NCBI GenBank assembly: GCA_963823495.1
Contig: CAWGLV010000001.1
Coordinates: forward strand, 3,658,001-3,722,000
DNA from: DATDAH01 sp963823495
Lineage (GTDB): Bacteria > Actinomycetota > Acidimicrobiia > Acidimicrobiales > DATDAH01
DNA length: 64,000 nucleotides
Direction of reading: 5' to 3'
In this document: positions 25,571 to 33,952 of the stretch, piece by piece
Position numbering within the stretch: the stretch's first letter is position 1
How the letters are laid out: the number at the start of each line of letters is the position of its first letter
Position numbers and translations under genes: made by a program
The notes under the pieces: generated by a model
What the model saw: only the letters and a program-made list of their open reading frames with translations
Databases searched by the model: none
What the model was told of the DNA's origin: nothing

Positions 25571-25599
25571 GATGGCCCCTCGCCGGGCGAGGGGCCATC
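25571..25599. terminator. Strong hairpin with a 13-bp stem in the leader of binding-protein copy 1
   Basis: GATGGCCCCTCGC (25571-25583), loop CGG, GCGAGGGGCCATC (25587-25599): a perfect GC-rich stem inside the importer operon, 38 bases before the start of copy 1. No U-run follows, so it may stabilise an RNA 5' end or cause partial termination rather than act as a full terminator. Confidence 0.5.
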
Positions 25600-25609
25600 T
25601 AAGCACAGA

Positions 25610-25624
25610 CTGACGGGTCGTCAG
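25610..25624. promoter_or_regulatory. 15-bp perfect inverted repeat, near copy of the operator at 6485
   Basis: CTGACG-GGT-CGTCAG matches the core of the site at 6488 (CTGACAGGGTGTCAG) at 12 of 15 positions, keeping the spacing and the following AT. It is in the 100-bp gap between binding-protein copies 2 and 1, where a second operon promoter could lie. Confidence 0.55.
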
Positions 25625-25632
25625 ATCTCCGG

Positions 25633-27015
25633 CTACCCGATGTCGACCACGTAGGGCACGTCGCTGTCCTCCCCGCAGTCGAAGCCCTCCTCGGGCGAGT
25701 ACCGGGTGAACGCGCTGTCCTGGACCTGGAGCACCAGGGTGCATTCCGGGGGCTCGTTGGTGCCCGGATTGGTGGGCACATGGAGCCCGCCACCGGTCCA
25801 GTCCGTCACCGCAGCCGCCCCTTCGAGGACGCAAGTGCGGGTCAGGTCGTCGGCCAGGTCGCAGTCCCGGGCCGCTTGGGCGAAAAGCAGCCAGGCCGAC
25901 CACGACTGGGTCCCCAGCGAGGCCACCTTGCCGTCGATGGCTTCGACGTGCTCGATGTACTGCGCGACCGCCGGGTTGTCGGCGGCCTCCTCGAAGGGGT
26001 TGTAGACGGTTCGGACGAACACGCCGTCGGCGGCCGCACCGGCGGCGTCGATCCATATCTGGTCATAGAAGTTGGCGTCCTGGGCCATCACCTCGGGCCG
26101 GTAGCCGATCTCGTCCATGGCCTGGAGGAGCAGGGCGAAGTTGTCGCCCGTGCCCACATACTGCAGCCACTGGACGTCATCGTCCTGCAGAGCCTGGGCG
26201 AACGGGGCCCAGTTGGACTCGCCCAGGATGTTGTAGGCCGCGGTGTGCACGATCGTGTGGCCGATCTCCTCGAGCCCGGCCTGGGCCCGCTGGGCCTGGA
26301 CTGCGGTCGTCTCGAGGTCGCCGTAGAGGAACCCGGTCCGAGCCGGCGCGTCCGGGAAGTCGGCGTCGATGATGGCGTAGGAGCCGACTTGATACCGGTC
26401 CGACGGGTTGGGGACGGGCTGGATGGAGCGGGCGGCAACCGCGTCCCGGCCGGCCAGGCCGGCCTTCTCCGGCGTGACCGAGAAGCCCGCGATGTCGATC
26501 AGACCACACGCCGCACCGAAGTCGGGCCAGAAGTTGTCCTGCACCGCACCGGAGCCCACGATGGCGAAGTCCTCGCCGCAGGCCTCGTCCAGCGCCGGCT
26601 GGTACTCGGTGATGGCGGCGTCGTGCTGGTTCAGCACCAACTCCTTGCCGTTGATCCCGCCGGCGGCGTTGCACCACTCGACGAAGGCCTCCCCCGCGTC
26701 GAAGATCTCCTGGTTGAGGCCGGGGAGGCCCTCGAAGCCCGGGTCGGCCACCGTGCCGACCACGATCTGGTCCTCGGAGATGCCCTGGGTCTCGTCCGGT
26801 CCGGCATCGGAGACCGCTCCGCCCCCCTCGCTGGGACCGCAGACCCCGGTCAGGTCACCGAAGTCCCCGGCCCCACTTCCGGCGGCCGCCTCGGTCGTTT
26901 CGGCGCCGCTGCCGTCCGAGCCCCCGGACTCGTCCTCGCCCCGGTCCCCACCGCAGCCGGCGGCGATCAACGCCCCGACGGCGATGATCGCAACGAGTGG
27001 TCGACGTGCCTTCAT
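25633..27015 (-). CDS. ABC importer substrate-binding lipoprotein, branched-chain family, copy 2
   Basis: 460 residues. Signal and lipobox MKARRPLVAIIAVGALIAAGC; then the same layout as copies 1 and 3, with GVCGPSEGGGAVSDAGP, IVVGTVADPGFEGLPGLN, EWCNAAGGINGKELVLNQHD and WSAWLLFAQAARDCDLADD. Overall it is a close paralogue of its neighbours, differing mostly in surface segments and in the C-terminal end (EEGFDCGEDSDVPYVVDIG). It is the middle of three tandem copies, 78 bases after copy 3. Binding proteins set the importer's specificity, so the copies may widen the substrate range. Confidence 0.93.
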   Translation of the reverse strand: MKARRPLVAIIAVGALIAAGCGGDRGEDESGGSDGSGAETTEAAAGSGAGDFGDLTGVCGPSEGGGAVSDAGPDETQGISEDQIVVGTVADPGFEGLPGLNQEIFDAGEAFVEWCNAAGGINGKELVLNQHDAAITEYQPALDEACGEDFAIVGSGAVQDNFWPDFGAACGLIDIAGFSVTPEKAGLAGRDAVAARSIQPVPNPSDRYQVGSYAIIDADFPDAPARTGFLYGDLETTAVQAQRAQAGLEEIGHTIVHTAAYNILGESNWAPFAQALQDDDVQWLQYVGTGDNFALLLQAMDEIGYRPEVMAQDANFYDQIWIDAAGAAADGVFVRTVYNPFEEAADNPAVAQYIEHVEAIDGKVASLGTQSWSAWLLFAQAARDCDLADDLTRTCVLEGAAAVTDWTGGGLHVPTNPGTNEPPECTLVLQVQDSAFTRYSPEEGFDCGEDSDVPYVVDIG

Positions 27016-27093
27016 GTACCCCCCCTTGTGGAAGCCGGCCCCGCGGTCGGCGCTGGGACACTATTCCACGGATCAGCCGGCCCGTCGCGTCGA

Positions 27094-28485
27094 TCACCCC
27101 GTCCCGGGGGGTGGCACCTCGACCACGTAGGGCTGGTCGCTCTCCTCGCCGCAGTCGTAACCCTCCTCCGGCGAGAAACGACTGAACCCCCCGCCCTCCA
27201 CCTGGAGCACGAGCGTGCAGGGCGTGGGCTCGTTCGACCCGGGGGTCGTCGGGGCGTGGAGCCCACCACCCGTCCAGTCCTCGACGGAGGCCGCGGCCTC
27301 CAGCACACAACTCCGGGTGAGGTCGTTGTCGAGATCACAGTCGCGGGCCGACTGGGCGAAGAGCAGCCAGGCGGACATCGACTGGGCACCGAGCAGCGCG
27401 ACCTTGCCACCGGACTCGGTGAGCAGGTCGAGGTACTGCTGGGTGCCGGGGTTCTGGTCGGCTTCCTCGAAGGGCCAGAACACGGTACGGATGTACATGC
27501 CGTCGGCGCTGGCTCCCGCGGCGTCGACCCAGTTCTGGTCATAGAGGTTGGTCTCCAGCAGGACCAGCTCGGGGCGATAGCCGACCTCCTCCATGGCCTG
27601 GGTCAGCAGCGCGAAGTTCTCGCCCTCGCCGATGAAGTGCAGGAACTGGACGTCGTCCTGTTGGAGCGCCGCCGCGAACGGGGCCCAGTTGGCCTCTCCC
27701 AGGAGGTTGTAGGCCGTCTCGTGCACGAACGTGTGGCCGATCTCCTCGAGCCCGGCGACCGTCTTGTCCTTCTGGTCGATCATCGTGTCCAGGTCGCCGT
27801 AGATGATCCCGGTACGGGCCATGACCTCGGGGTTCACCGCGTCCACGATCAGGTACGAGCCGACCTGGAAGCGGTCACCCGCGTTGGGGACCGGCTGGAC
27901 CGAACGGGCCTCGACCCCGTCGCGACCGGCCAGGCCGGCCTTCGCGGTCGTGACCGAGAACCCGGCGATGTCGATCAGCCCGCACGCAGCCCCGACCTCG
28001 GGCCAGAAGTTGTCCTGGACCGCACCGGAGCCGACGATGGCGAAGTCGGTCCGACAGGCGTCGGCCATGACCGGCTGGTACTCGGTGATGGCCGCGTCGT
28101 GCAGGTTGAGCTCGAGCAGCTTGCCGTTGATCCCCCCGGCGGCGTTGCACCACTCGACGAACGCCTCACCGGTGTCGAAGATCTCCTGGTTCAGGCCCGG
28201 CCGACCCTCGAATCCGGGGTCAGAGACCGTTCCCAGGGTGATCGTGTCCGCGGTGATCCCCTGGGTCTCCTCGGGGCCGGCGCTGGACAGCTCACCGCCG
28301 CCCTCGTTCGGCCCGCAGATCCCCTCGATGTCGCCGAAGTCCCCCGCGGCGCCGGCGGTGGCGGCCGTCGTCGGCGTCGTGGCTTCCGCACCTCCGGACG
28401 CGTCCTCGCCCCGATCACGCCCGCAGGAGGCCGCCAGCAGTGTCCCGACGGCAGTCACCGCGAGCAGGACTCGGCTCGTCTTCAT
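27094..28485 (-). CDS. ABC importer substrate-binding lipoprotein, branched-chain family, copy 3
   Basis: 463 residues from ATG 28485, behind GGGAGGACC. The signal MKTSRVLLAVTAVGTLLAASC has a lipobox ending LAASC. The two-lobe domain follows with TITLGTVSDPGFEGRPGLNQ, EWCNAAGGINGKLLELNLHD and SAWLLFAQSARDCDLDNDL. It is the first gene of the five-gene importer operon and is transcribed away from the flavoprotein gene at 28580. The ligand is not predictable by eye; relatives bind amino acids, amides, urea or aromatic acids. Confidence 0.93.
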   Translation of the reverse strand: MKTSRVLLAVTAVGTLLAASCGRDRGEDASGGAEATTPTTAATAGAAGDFGDIEGICGPNEGGGELSSAGPEETQGITADTITLGTVSDPGFEGRPGLNQEIFDTGEAFVEWCNAAGGINGKLLELNLHDAAITEYQPVMADACRTDFAIVGSGAVQDNFWPEVGAACGLIDIAGFSVTTAKAGLAGRDGVEARSVQPVPNAGDRFQVGSYLIVDAVNPEVMARTGIIYGDLDTMIDQKDKTVAGLEEIGHTFVHETAYNLLGEANWAPFAAALQQDDVQFLHFIGEGENFALLTQAMEEVGYRPELVLLETNLYDQNWVDAAGASADGMYIRTVFWPFEEADQNPGTQQYLDLLTESGGKVALLGAQSMSAWLLFAQSARDCDLDNDLTRSCVLEAAASVEDWTGGGLHAPTTPGSNEPTPCTLVLQVEGGGFSRFSPEEGYDCGEESDQPYVVEVPPPGTG

Positions 28486-28579
28486 GGTCCTCCCGGTCGA
28501 CGTCGGCCCCTCGGTCGACGACGCGGGAAGCTTGGCACGGGATCCACCGACCGGTGCGCGTGGGGCATCATCGGCACTC

Positions 28580-30574
28580 GTGACGCCGTACCCCCTGCTC
28601 CTGTCCCCGCTGACCGTCGGGCCCGTGACCCTCCGGAACCGGGTCGTCATGGGCGCCCACTTCACGATGTTCACCGAGCCCACCGCGGCGGGCGAGCCCG
28701 GCTTCTACGGCGAGCGCACCGGCCGGTACCTGGCCGACCGGGCCCGGGGCGGCGCCGGGGCCGTGATCTGTGGCCAGGCCGCAGTCCACCCCACCACCGC
28801 CTATCAGATGCCCAACAACGCGGCCGCGTGGCGGCCGGAGGCGGTCGATCACTTCCGGCGGGTGACCGACCCGGTCCATGAGCACGGGGCGGCGGCCTTC
28901 ATCCAGCTGGCCCACAACGGGGGGGTCAACCGCGGCAACTGGTCGAAGCTGCCGGTCCTGGCTCCGTCGGTCCTCGCCGACTACGACGAGCCCGCCGTCG
29001 CCCTCGACGACGCCGGCATCGGCGAGTTGGTGGCGGCCTTCGCCGTCTCGGCCGGCAACGCGGCCGCCGGTGGCTTCGACGGCATCGAGGTCCATGGCGC
29101 CCACGGCTACCTGATCCACGAGTTCCTCTCCCCCAGGACCAACCTCCGCACCGACCGCTACGGCGGGTCGCTGGAGAACCGGATGCGCTTCGGGGCCGAG
29201 GTCCTGACCGCCGTTCGGGCGGCCGTCGGGCCTTCGGTGGCGGTGGGCCTGCGTCTCGTCGGCGACGAGGAGCAATGGGACGGCTCCGGTCTCGGGGCCG
29301 ACGACGCCGCCGAGATCGGCGCGGCCTACGAGGCGATGGGGCTGGTCGACTTCCTCAACGTGTCGGTGGGGACCTCGGGCATGGGCATGGTCCGGACCAA
29401 CTACTCCCGACCCGGGCTGGGGGTGGCGGCGGCGGCGACCGTCCGGGCCGCCGTGGCCTCGACCCCGGTCTTCGCCGTCCACCGGATCCTCGACCCGGAC
29501 CAGGCCGAGGCCGTCCTGGCGGACGGCGGTGCCGACGGCATCTGTCTGGTGCGGGCCCTGATCGCGGACCCCGACTGGGTCGAGAAGGCAGCAGCCGGGC
29601 GGGCGGCGGAGATCCGGCGCTGCACCGGCTCGAACCAGTCCTGCTACGGGAACCTGATCAACGGGATGCCCGTGTCCTGTGTGCAGAACCCCGCCGTCGG
29701 CCGCGAGGCCGATCTGGGGGCGGGCACCCTGGACGACGCGGCCGTGGCCAAGCGGGTGCTCGTGATCGGCGGGGGGCCGGCGGGCCTGGAGGCGGCGTGG
29801 GTGGCCGCCGCCCGAGGCCACGAGGTCACCCTGCTGGAGCGGTCCGACGCGCTGGGCGGGGCCATCCGGCTGGCCGCTCAACTCCCGGGCCGCTCGGAGA
29901 TGGCGGCCGTCGCCGACTGGCGGGTGGGCGAGTGCGAGCGCCGAGGCGTCGACGTGCGCCTCGGGGTGGACGCCGACGCCGCCACGGTGTCGGCGCTCGG
30001 ACCCGATGCTGTCGTGGTGGCCACGGGAGGTCGGGCCGACAAGGCCGTCAAGGCCAAGTACCACCCCACGCCGGTGCCCGGGTCCGAGAAGGACTTCGTG
30101 ATCGACCACATCGAGGCGCTCGAACGGGCCCTGGCCGGTGAGCTGACCGGCCGCGTCGTGATCCTCGACGCGGTCGGTCACATCGAGGCCATCGGCCTGG
30201 GCGAGCTGCTCGGCCGTCAGGACGTGGATGTCACCGTCGTCACGGCCCTGTCCGCGCCCCTGGCACTCGACCCCGAGACCCAGCAGGCCGCGCTCCCTCG
30301 GGCCGTCCGGGCCGGCATGGCCTGGCGGCCCAACACCGTCCTCGGTGCCATCGGCGACCACGAGGTCACCCTGGTCGACGCCCTCTCGCACGGCATCGAG
30401 CAGGTCACCGACGTGGACTGGGTCGTCATCCGCACCCATGGCCGCCCCGAGAACGCCCTCGTCGCCGCCCTCGAGGGCAGGGTTCCCGAGATCATCGCCG
30501 TCGGCGACGCCGTCGCCGTCCGTCCCGCCGACCGCGCCATCTGGGACGGCCACCAGGCCGGCCGGGCCCTGTAG
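28580..30574 (+). CDS. FadH/old-yellow-enzyme family flavoprotein (2,4-dienoyl-CoA reductase-like) with one Fe-S ligand replaced
   Basis: 664 residues from GTG 28580. An N-terminal FMN TIM barrel (VHGAHGYLIHEFLSPRTN at 171-188, DRYGGSLENR at 192-201) is followed by an iron-sulfur loop and a FAD/NAD(P) domain (VLVIGGGPAGLEAAW near 393). This is the FadH/trimethylamine-dehydrogenase layout. In FadH the 4Fe-4S ligands are C-x2-C-x3-C-x11-C. Here the spacing is kept but the second ligand is serine: C348, S351, C355, C367. It probably reduces an enone or dienoyl-CoA with NADPH. It is divergent from the importer operon and may process what that operon brings in. Confidence 0.9.
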   Translation: MTPYPLLLSPLTVGPVTLRNRVVMGAHFTMFTEPTAAGEPGFYGERTGRYLADRARGGAGAVICGQAAVHPTTAYQMPNNAAAWRPEAVDHFRRVTDPVHEHGAAAFIQLAHNGGVNRGNWSKLPVLAPSVLADYDEPAVALDDAGIGELVAAFAVSAGNAAAGGFDGIEVHGAHGYLIHEFLSPRTNLRTDRYGGSLENRMRFGAEVLTAVRAAVGPSVAVGLRLVGDEEQWDGSGLGADDAAEIGAAYEAMGLVDFLNVSVGTSGMGMVRTNYSRPGLGVAAAATVRAAVASTPVFAVHRILDPDQAEAVLADGGADGICLVRALIADPDWVEKAAAGRAAEIRRCTGSNQSCYGNLINGMPVSCVQNPAVGREADLGAGTLDDAAVAKRVLVIGGGPAGLEAAWVAAARGHEVTLLERSDALGGAIRLAAQLPGRSEMAAVADWRVGECERRGVDVRLGVDADAATVSALGPDAVVVATGGRADKAVKAKYHPTPVPGSEKDFVIDHIEALERALAGELTGRVVILDAVGHIEAIGLGELLGRQDVDVTVVTALSAPLALDPETQQAALPRAVRAGMAWRPNTVLGAIGDHEVTLVDALSHGIEQVTDVDWVVIRTHGRPENALVAALEGRVPEIIAVGDAVAVRPADRAIWDGHQAGRAL

Positions 30575-30746
30575 CCGTCAGGTCCAGGCGCAGCGGGCCC
30601 GTCGGGCGATGAGGACGGCCGTGCCCCGCGACCGCTCGTCCGCGGCGAACTCGGGCCGGTCAGGGGCCGGCGCCGGCGCTCCGCGACCAGGTCGAGCTCC
30701 CGGGCGACGTGACGGCGAGGACGGGGCCGGCGGGCGGGGCCGGAGG

Positions 30747-31652
30747 TCAGGCCGCGGGCGCCACGACCCGGGAGGCGACATCCTGGCAGGCGGCCAGGAG
30801 GGGTGGGGCGAAGGAGCCCTTCATGCAGGCCACGTGGCCGTCGTCCATCTCGTGCACGGTGGCGCCCGGGATGGCCTCGGCCATCTCGACCTGACGCTCG
30901 GGGAGGATGGCCCGGTCGGCCGTGGTGACCAGGACCGACGTCGGGACGTCGACCTCACCGATCCAGCGCTTGGCCGAGTAGTTGCCGATGGCCGCTCCCG
31001 CCTCGAGCAGCGAGCGGGGATCGTGGCGGCGCATCTCCGCCGAGGCCCAGCGCTGCAGCGAGGTGGGGCGGCCCGATCCCGCCATGGCGGACACCATCGG
31101 AAGTTGGCGAACCCACTGGGACGGCAGGTGGTTCGCCCACTGCCCGACCCGAGTCGTGCCGGCCAGGGCGGCCATCGCGGTGGTGAAGACGAAGCGCTCC
31201 CGCATACCCGGGACGAAGCCCGTTGCCGTTGCGCACATGACCAGGCCGGCGACCTTCTCCCGGTGACGGTGCCACAACAGCTGGGAGACGGGACCGCCCA
31301 TCGAGTAGCCGACGGCGATGACGGGGCCGGTGTCGAGCTCGTCGAGCAGCGCCGCGGCGTCGTCGGCGCAGTCGGCCAGCCGGAACCGCTTCCAGGTGCG
31401 CAGGCCCCGCCCGTGACCCCTCTGGTCGACGGCGAGCACGCGGAAGTGCCGGCCGAGCGCGTCGAAGGCCTGGAACCAGTTGAGCCCTGCGCTGGCGATC
31501 CAGCCGTGGAGGAGCAGGAGCGTCGGGGCGTCCTCGGTGGGGCCCGGCAGCTCGCGCACGAACGTGATGCCCCGGTCGGGGAGCTCGATGCGCCGCCCCA
31601 GCGGTAGCGGCGGCCCCGCCGGCACCTCCTCCCCCAGATCGGTCATGCTCAT
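30747..31652 (-). CDS. Alpha/beta hydrolase
   Basis: 301 residues from ATG 31652, which has GGGGAGG upstream; an in-frame ATG at 31712 lacks a ribosome-binding site. LLLLHGWIASAGLNW gives the oxyanion region, GYSMGG the nucleophile serine, and MDDGHVACMKG the C-terminal catalytic histidine. This is the general fold of esterases, lipases and C-C hydrolases; the substrate is not predictable. A 172-bp gap without a recognisable gene separates it from the convergent flavoprotein gene. It may be co-transcribed with the NAD-epimerase gene 72 bases upstream. Confidence 0.9.
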   Translation of the reverse strand: MSMTDLGEEVPAGPPLPLGRRIELPDRGITFVRELPGPTEDAPTLLLLHGWIASAGLNWFQAFDALGRHFRVLAVDQRGHGRGLRTWKRFRLADCADDAAALLDELDTGPVIAVGYSMGGPVSQLLWHRHREKVAGLVMCATATGFVPGMRERFVFTTAMAALAGTTRVGQWANHLPSQWVRQLPMVSAMAGSGRPTSLQRWASAEMRRHDPRSLLEAGAAIGNYSAKRWIGEVDVPTSVLVTTADRAILPERQVEMAEAIPGATVHEMDDGHVACMKGSFAPPLLAACQDVASRVVAPAA

Positions 31653-31724
31653 CGCCCGTCCTCCCCGTCCCGCACACCAAGGTACGCCACCGGCCACCCG
31701 GCCCTCGTCCATCCGGCCTCGGGG

Positions 31725-32738
31725 TCAGGTGAGGGCGGGGACGTACTTGGCGGGGAGGTGGCCTTCGGCGCAGAGCCAGCGGGCGGTGTCGGCCAGGGTC
31801 TCGGCCGGGGGGCGCAGGGAACGGCCCAGGACCTCGAGGGCGAGGGTGTCGTCGCTCGGCTCCCACCGGGTGAGGTAGTCCATCCCCTCGCCGGTCAGGA
31901 CGAAGTCCGCCGGGACCACGCGCATGAGCACGTCGTTGAACCGCCCGAGCGCCCGCAGGAGCCCGGCCGACATGCGGAGACGTCGGACCTTGCGGCCGGC
32001 CACCTCGCTGAGGGTGCGGTTGAGGGCCTCGGTCGTCAACGTGTTGCCCCCGAGCACGAGGCGGGGAGGTGGCGCCTCCCGAGCGAAGAGCTCGACGTAG
32101 AGGTCGGCCACGTCGCGGACGTCGACGATCGACCAGCCACCCGTGGGGATGATCGGGGTCCCGGACCGGAAGTTGGTGACCAGGGCCATGGTGCCCGGAC
32201 CGAGGTTCGGGTCATGGGCGCCCATCACCCCGCCCGGGTACAGGATCGTGACCGGCGCCCCGTCGTCCTGCCGCCCCCGCACGTAGACCTCGGCCTCGGC
32301 CTTTGATCGGCCGTAGGCGCTCGCCGGCGCGGCCACCGGGGTGTCCGGACCCACCCGGGGCGTGGCCTTCGAGAAGAGCGCGCTCACCGACGAGGTGTGC
32401 ACGACGCGGGTCAGGCCCTCGCGGACCGCGCCGCCGATGACGTTGCGGGTGCCGCGCGCGTTGGTGGCCAGGACCTCTCCGGCCCGACGCCGACTGACCG
32501 CGACCACCGCGGCGGCGTGCAGCACACCGTCGCAGCCCGCCAGGGCCCGGTCGATCGACGCGGCATCGGTGACGTCGCCGGGAACGACCTCGGCCGGACC
32601 GACGCGGTGGGGCTCGAAGACCCGGGACACCTTGTCGGGGTCCCGGACCAGGAGGCGGACGTCGTGACCGGCCTCGGTCAGGGCGACGGTGGCGTAGGAC
32701 CCGACGAACCCCGTTCCCCCGGTCACCAGGATGCGCAC
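31725..32738 (-). CDS. NAD-dependent epimerase/dehydratase family protein (extended SDR)
   Basis: 337 residues from GTG 32738. The Rossmann motif TGGTGFVGS is at the N-terminus; HAAAVVAVSRRR, VHTSSVSALF and SAYGRSKAEAEVYV (Tyr/Lys) follow, as in extended SDRs of the dihydroflavonol-reductase or 3-beta-hydroxysteroid-dehydrogenase type. An in-frame ATG at 32762 would add eight residues, but a TACTGT box eight bases before the GTG supports the shorter, leaderless start. It is divergent from the serine hydrolase gene. The substrate is unknown; a ketone or aldehyde on a sterol- or flavonoid-like compound would suit the subfamily. Confidence 0.9.
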   Translation of the reverse strand: MRILVTGGTGFVGSYATVALTEAGHDVRLLVRDPDKVSRVFEPHRVGPAEVVPGDVTDAASIDRALAGCDGVLHAAAVVAVSRRRAGEVLATNARGTRNVIGGAVREGLTRVVHTSSVSALFSKATPRVGPDTPVAAPASAYGRSKAEAEVYVRGRQDDGAPVTILYPGGVMGAHDPNLGPGTMALVTNFRSGTPIIPTGGWSIVDVRDVADLYVELFAREAPPPRLVLGGNTLTTEALNRTLSEVAGRKVRRLRMSAGLLRALGRFNDVLMRVVPADFVLTGEGMDYLTRWEPSDDTLALEVLGRSLRPPAETLADTARWLCAEGHLPAKYVPALT

Positions 32739-32746
32739 CGCGGCGG

Positions 32747-32756
32747 ACAGTAGCGT
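32747..32756. promoter_or_regulatory. Two divergent -10 boxes sharing a TA step
   Basis: ACAGTAGCGT carries TACTGT on the minus strand (32752-32747, eight bases before GTG 32738) and TAGCGT on the plus strand (32751-32756, eight bases before ATG 32765). The TA at 32751-32752 is common to both. This is the same layout as at 10754. Confidence 0.5.
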
Positions 32757-32764
32757 CCCCACCG

Positions 32765-33910
32765 ATGCCCAGCCCCGGGACCGTCGACCAGGACCGACTC
32801 ACCGATCTGCTGGCCCGGGCCGCCCGGTCCGTCGACGACGGCACGTTGCCCGCCTGCCAGTTGGCCGTCGCCCGTGACGGCGGGATCGTCGCCCAGGCGA
32901 CCTTCGGCGCGCCCGAGCACAGCCGCTTCCACGGCTACTCCTCGGGCAAGGTCGTCGTCGCCGGGGCCGTCTGGGTCCTTCTCGGCGAGGGGAGGCTCCG
33001 CCTCGGGGACCGGGTGGCCGACCACATCCCGGAGTTCGCCGGCAACGGCAAGGACGCCATCACCCTCGAGCAGGTCCTGACCCACACCAGCGGCTTCCCG
33101 CAGGCGCCCTTCGACCCCCTCGACTGGGCCGACCGCGGCACCCGCCTGGCCCGGTTCGCCGGGTGGCGCACGAACTGGGAGCCCGGCTCCCGCTTCGAGT
33201 ACCACCCCACCTCGGCCCACTGGGTCCTGGCCGAGCTCATCGAGCGGGCGACGGGTGAGGACTGGCGCCGGTTCGTCACCGAGCGGTTGCTGGATCCGCT
33301 GGGCCTCCGTCGCCTCCGGTTCGGTGTGGCGCCCGAGGACCAGGGGGACATCGTCGACGTGGTGACCGTGGGCGAAGCCCCGACCGCGGAGGAGCTCGAA
33401 GCGCTCACCGGCATGACCGGCTTGGACCTGGCCGACTTCCAGGGCGAGGTCAACGACGAGAACCTGGTGGGGTTCAACCGCCCCGAGATCCGCGCCGTCG
33501 GCGTGCCGGGCGGCGGGGTGGTGACCACGGCGGCCGACCTGGCCCTGTGGTACCAGGCCCTCCTCCACGACCCGAAGGGGCTGTGGGACCCCGATGTCCT
33601 GGTCGATGCCACCGGAAACGTGCGCTGCACCTTCCCGGATCCCATGACCTCCGCTTCGGCCAACCGCACGATCGGCGTCGTCGTCCGGGGCGACGACGAC
33701 CACAGCGCCCTCCGCGGCCTGGGCCGGACCGTCTCGGCTCGGGCCTTCGGGCACAACGGGGCCGGCGGGCAGGTCGCCTGGGCCGACCCGGCCACCGGGT
33801 TGTCGTTCGCGTACCTCACCAACGGGCTCGACCGGCACCCCATCGCCTCCGGTCGGCGCGGCGCGGCGCTGGCCAACCGGGCCGGGGCCCTCATCGCCTC
33901 GGCCGACTAG
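32765..33910 (+). CDS. Serine hydrolase of the beta-lactamase/EstB family
   Basis: 381 residues, no signal peptide, so probably cytosolic. YSSGK holds the S-x-x-K nucleophile motif, EYHPTSAHW stands where the Y-x-[NS] motif is expected, and LTHTSGFPQAPF plus FGHNGAGGQVAWADP are typical of class C-like esterases (EstB, LovD type). Such proteins hydrolyse esters or transfer acyl groups and are rarely true beta-lactamases. The wax ester synthase gene follows 42 bases later in the same direction, so an acyl-ester role would be coherent. Confidence 0.92.
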   Translation: MPSPGTVDQDRLTDLLARAARSVDDGTLPACQLAVARDGGIVAQATFGAPEHSRFHGYSSGKVVVAGAVWVLLGEGRLRLGDRVADHIPEFAGNGKDAITLEQVLTHTSGFPQAPFDPLDWADRGTRLARFAGWRTNWEPGSRFEYHPTSAHWVLAELIERATGEDWRRFVTERLLDPLGLRRLRFGVAPEDQGDIVDVVTVGEAPTAEELEALTGMTGLDLADFQGEVNDENLVGFNRPEIRAVGVPGGGVVTTAADLALWYQALLHDPKGLWDPDVLVDATGNVRCTFPDPMTSASANRTIGVVVRGDDDHSALRGLGRTVSARAFGHNGAGGQVAWADPATGLSFAYLTNGLDRHPIASGRRGAALANRAGALIASAD

Positions 33911-33952
33911 CGTTCCGGCCGCGGACGGCCCGCCCACGGAGGAGCGCAGAGC

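Noticed and set aside
25780..28881. A 1033-codon plus-strand frame antisense to the binding-protein genes
   Set aside because: High GC leaves long antisense frames open; its product has no recognisable domain, whereas the opposite strand has lipobox signals and conserved binding-protein motifs.
28580..30574. A mycofactocin-system FadH/OYE protein
   Set aside because: The fold is right, but no mycofactocin biosynthesis gene (precursor peptide, radical SAM enzyme) is present in the window, so I kept the general family name.
30575..30746. A short minus-strand frame after the flavoprotein gene
   Set aside because: It is a Pro/Arg-rich 67-residue frame without a start signal or a recognisable domain.
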